Assembly (NCBI GenBank): GCA_943326025.2
Contig: CALPRR020000042.1
Location: 1-15,008, forward strand
Length of the DNA stretch: 15,008 nt
Direction of reading: 5' to 3'
Source of the DNA: Candidatus Kuenenia stuttgartensis
GTDB taxonomy: Bacteria; Bacteroidota; Bacteroidia; Flavobacteriales_D; Crocinitomicaceae
Shown: positions 13,862-15,008 of the stretch, in pieces
Numbering within the stretch: the stretch's first letter is position 1
Layout of the letters: each line of letters starts with the position of its first letter
Notes under the pieces: model-generated
Databases searched by the model: none
Seen by the model: only the letters and a program-made list of their open reading frames with translations
Told to the model about the DNA's origin: nothing
Position numbers and translations under genes: made by a program

Positions 13862-14938
13862 CTAATCTTCAAACAACCCATCCATCGACAATTGTTGATC
13901 TTTGGACTCTGAAGCAAATCCACTGATTTGAAAACCGATTAATCGAACGGGCTTGTCTAATGGCAATACTAAGTCTATTAATTTCTCTGTTAGAAGCTCT
14001 AATTGAGGCTTGGAAGTAATTTCAACTGTTTCAGTTGTGGAACGTGTGATTTGCGTAAAATCATTGTATTTGATTTTAATGGTAATCGAACGACCTTTTT
14101 TAGGATAAGATTTGTAGCGTTTCCATAAGGTTTCAAAACAATTTAATGCGAAATTTCTAAAATTTGTTTCATCAAAAATATCATTTGAAAAGGTAGTTTC
14201 TGCACCGATACTTTTACGTTCACGATTAGAGATCACTTCTCTTTCATCTATTCCTCTGACGATTGAAAACAAAAACGAACCAATTTTCCCAAAATTAGAT
14301 TGAAGTTCTTCCACGGAATACTTCATCAAATCTTTTCCTTTATATATTTGCAATGAATGCATTTTCTCAGCAGTCACCTTCCCCACTCCAAAAAATCGTT
14401 CTACAGGTAAACTCTCCATGTAAGCAATTGCTTCTTCAGGCTTGATGACATACAATCCATTTGGCTTGTCTTGATCAGAAGCTAATTTTGCTAAAAACTT
14501 ATTATAAGAAACACCTGCTGATGCAATTAAATTAAGTTCTGTGAAAATGTCGTTTTTAATTGATTGAGCAATGAAAGTAGCAGAATTTAATCCCATTTTA
14601 TTTTCAGTAACATCCAAAAATGCTTCATCTAAAGCTAAAGGCTCAATAGCATCCGTATATCGTTTGAAAATCGTATGAATATGTTGCGAAACTTCTTTGT
14701 AACGTTGAAAATTAGGTCGAACAAAAATTAAGTTGGGACACATTCGAGCCGCCATTTTCGAACTCATCGCTGACTTTACTCCAAATTTTCGGGCTTCATA
14801 ACTCGCAGCGGCAATCACTCCTCGTTCTGCATTTCCACCAACAGCAACAGGTTTCCCTCTTAAATCAGGATTATCTAATTGTTCAACGGAAGCGTAAAAA
14901 GCATCCATATCCACATGGATTATCTTACGCAAACTCAT
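13862..14938 (-). CDS. dinB: DNA polymerase IV (Y-family, DinB)
   Basis: Error-prone translesion polymerase that extends past damaged template bases. The 358-residue length is typical. The palm carries the metal ligands D10 (HVDMDAFYASVEQ, 8-20) and D104/E105 (LALDEAFLDV). The fingers motif AAASYEARKFGVKSAM (43-58) is intact. A helix-hairpin-helix region (ERFFGVGKVTAEKM) and the little-finger domain follow. The C-terminus QLSMDGLF (349-356) fits a beta-clamp-binding motif (QLxLxLF-like), as expected for Pol IV. The ATG at 14938 directly follows the TAA of the upstream membrane-protein gene, suggesting coupled translation. I see no LexA-type operator, but the operon promoter lies outside the window. 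It converges on the phosphatase gene. Confidence 0.96.
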   Translation of the reverse strand: MSLRKIIHVDMDAFYASVEQLDNPDLRGKPVAVGGNAERGVIAAASYEARKFGVKSAMSSKMAARMCPNLIFVRPNFQRYKEVSQHIHTIFKRYTDAIEPLALDEAFLDVTENKMGLNSATFIAQSIKNDIFTELNLIASAGVSYNKFLAKLASDQDKPNGLYVIKPEEAIAYMESLPVERFFGVGKVTAEKMHSLQIYKGKDLMKYSVEELQSNFGKIGSFLFSIVRGIDEREVISNRERKSIGAETTFSNDIFDETNFRNFALNCFETLWKRYKSYPKKGRSITIKIKYNDFTQITRSTTETVEITSKPQLELLTEKLIDLVLPLDKPVRLIGFQISGFASESKDQQLSMDGLFED

Positions 14939-15008
14939 TTATTTTTTCTTAAAAAACTTAACTGAAATAACAGGAATAAAGAAAATTAAAAGCGTCACAA
15001 CAGAAATA
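14939..15008 (-). CDS. C-terminal end of a membrane protein (partial)
   Basis: On the minus strand the frame is open from the window edge to TAA at 14939-14941. It encodes 22 residues: a hydrophobic segment SVVTLLIFFIPVISV followed by FKFFKKK-like basic residues, the pattern of a last transmembrane helix with a positive cytoplasmic tail. The stop directly abuts the dinB ATG (TAA-ATG), which supports a real gene in the same operon. The family cannot be identified from so little. Confidence 0.55.
   Translation of the reverse strand, partial: ISVVTLLIFFIPVISVKFFKKK

Noticed and set aside
1..15008. A defence, secretion, CRISPR or biosynthetic system
   Set aside because: All long genes belong to housekeeping, envelope or DNA-repair families, with no co-oriented cluster of unknown genes, no spacer-repeat array and no transposase.

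Overview
The window looks like a chromosomal housekeeping segment from a low-G+C member of the Bacteroidota, most likely the Flavobacteriia. This rests on four things seen in the sequence. G+C is about one third by eye. Start codons are preceded by A-rich leaders instead of Shine-Dalgarno sites. Several starts are preceded by the Bacteroidota -7 promoter element TAnnTTTG. Several proteins also belong to Bacteroidota-typical families: the large ABCG-like exporter with a CxxCGNVNPEQ linker, a putative porin, and a helical-repeat protein beginning with an LFxLIKSLTKSEKRFFKL-type motif. I cannot name the genus.

Layout. A 5'-truncated ABC exporter (1-2103, +) converges on fabG (2158-2904, -) at a shared hairpin terminator. 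Upstream of fabG on the minus strand are a putative outer-membrane porin (2983-4728), rpsT (4808-5056), two identical tRNA-Glu(UUC) genes in tandem (5094-5165 and 5211-5282) behind one strong promoter, proS (5479-6957), a helical-repeat protein of unknown function (7166-8695) and a secreted glucosaminidase with LysM domains (8941-9852). clpB (10081-12708, +) is divergent from the glucosaminidase. It is followed on the same strand by a secreted endonuclease/exonuclease/phosphatase-family protein (12861-13823), which converges on dinB (13862-14938, -). The last 70 bases hold the C-terminus of a membrane protein whose stop codon abuts the dinB start.

How the genes work together. There is no single pathway. 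The minus-strand block combines translation (tRNA-Glu x2, S20, ProRS), fatty-acid elongation (FabG) and envelope functions (porin, glucosaminidase). ClpB and Pol IV are stress-related. Most genes appear to have their own promoter and/or a clear intrinsic terminator, so this is a series of short transcription units. The likely exceptions are tRNA-tRNA-rpsT and the membrane protein-dinB pair.

I found no mobile element, CRISPR array, defence island or biosynthetic cluster. The most interesting material is non-coding: (i) a promoter-to-terminator interval of about 65 nt between clpB and the phosphatase gene that looks like a small RNA or conditional leader and carries a two-tier G-quadruplex-like GG tract; (ii) the tRNA-Glu control region, with phased A-tracts, a long A/T-only palindrome and an apparent remnant of a third tRNA leader; (iii) a cluster of dyads between the divergent glucosaminidase and clpB genes.
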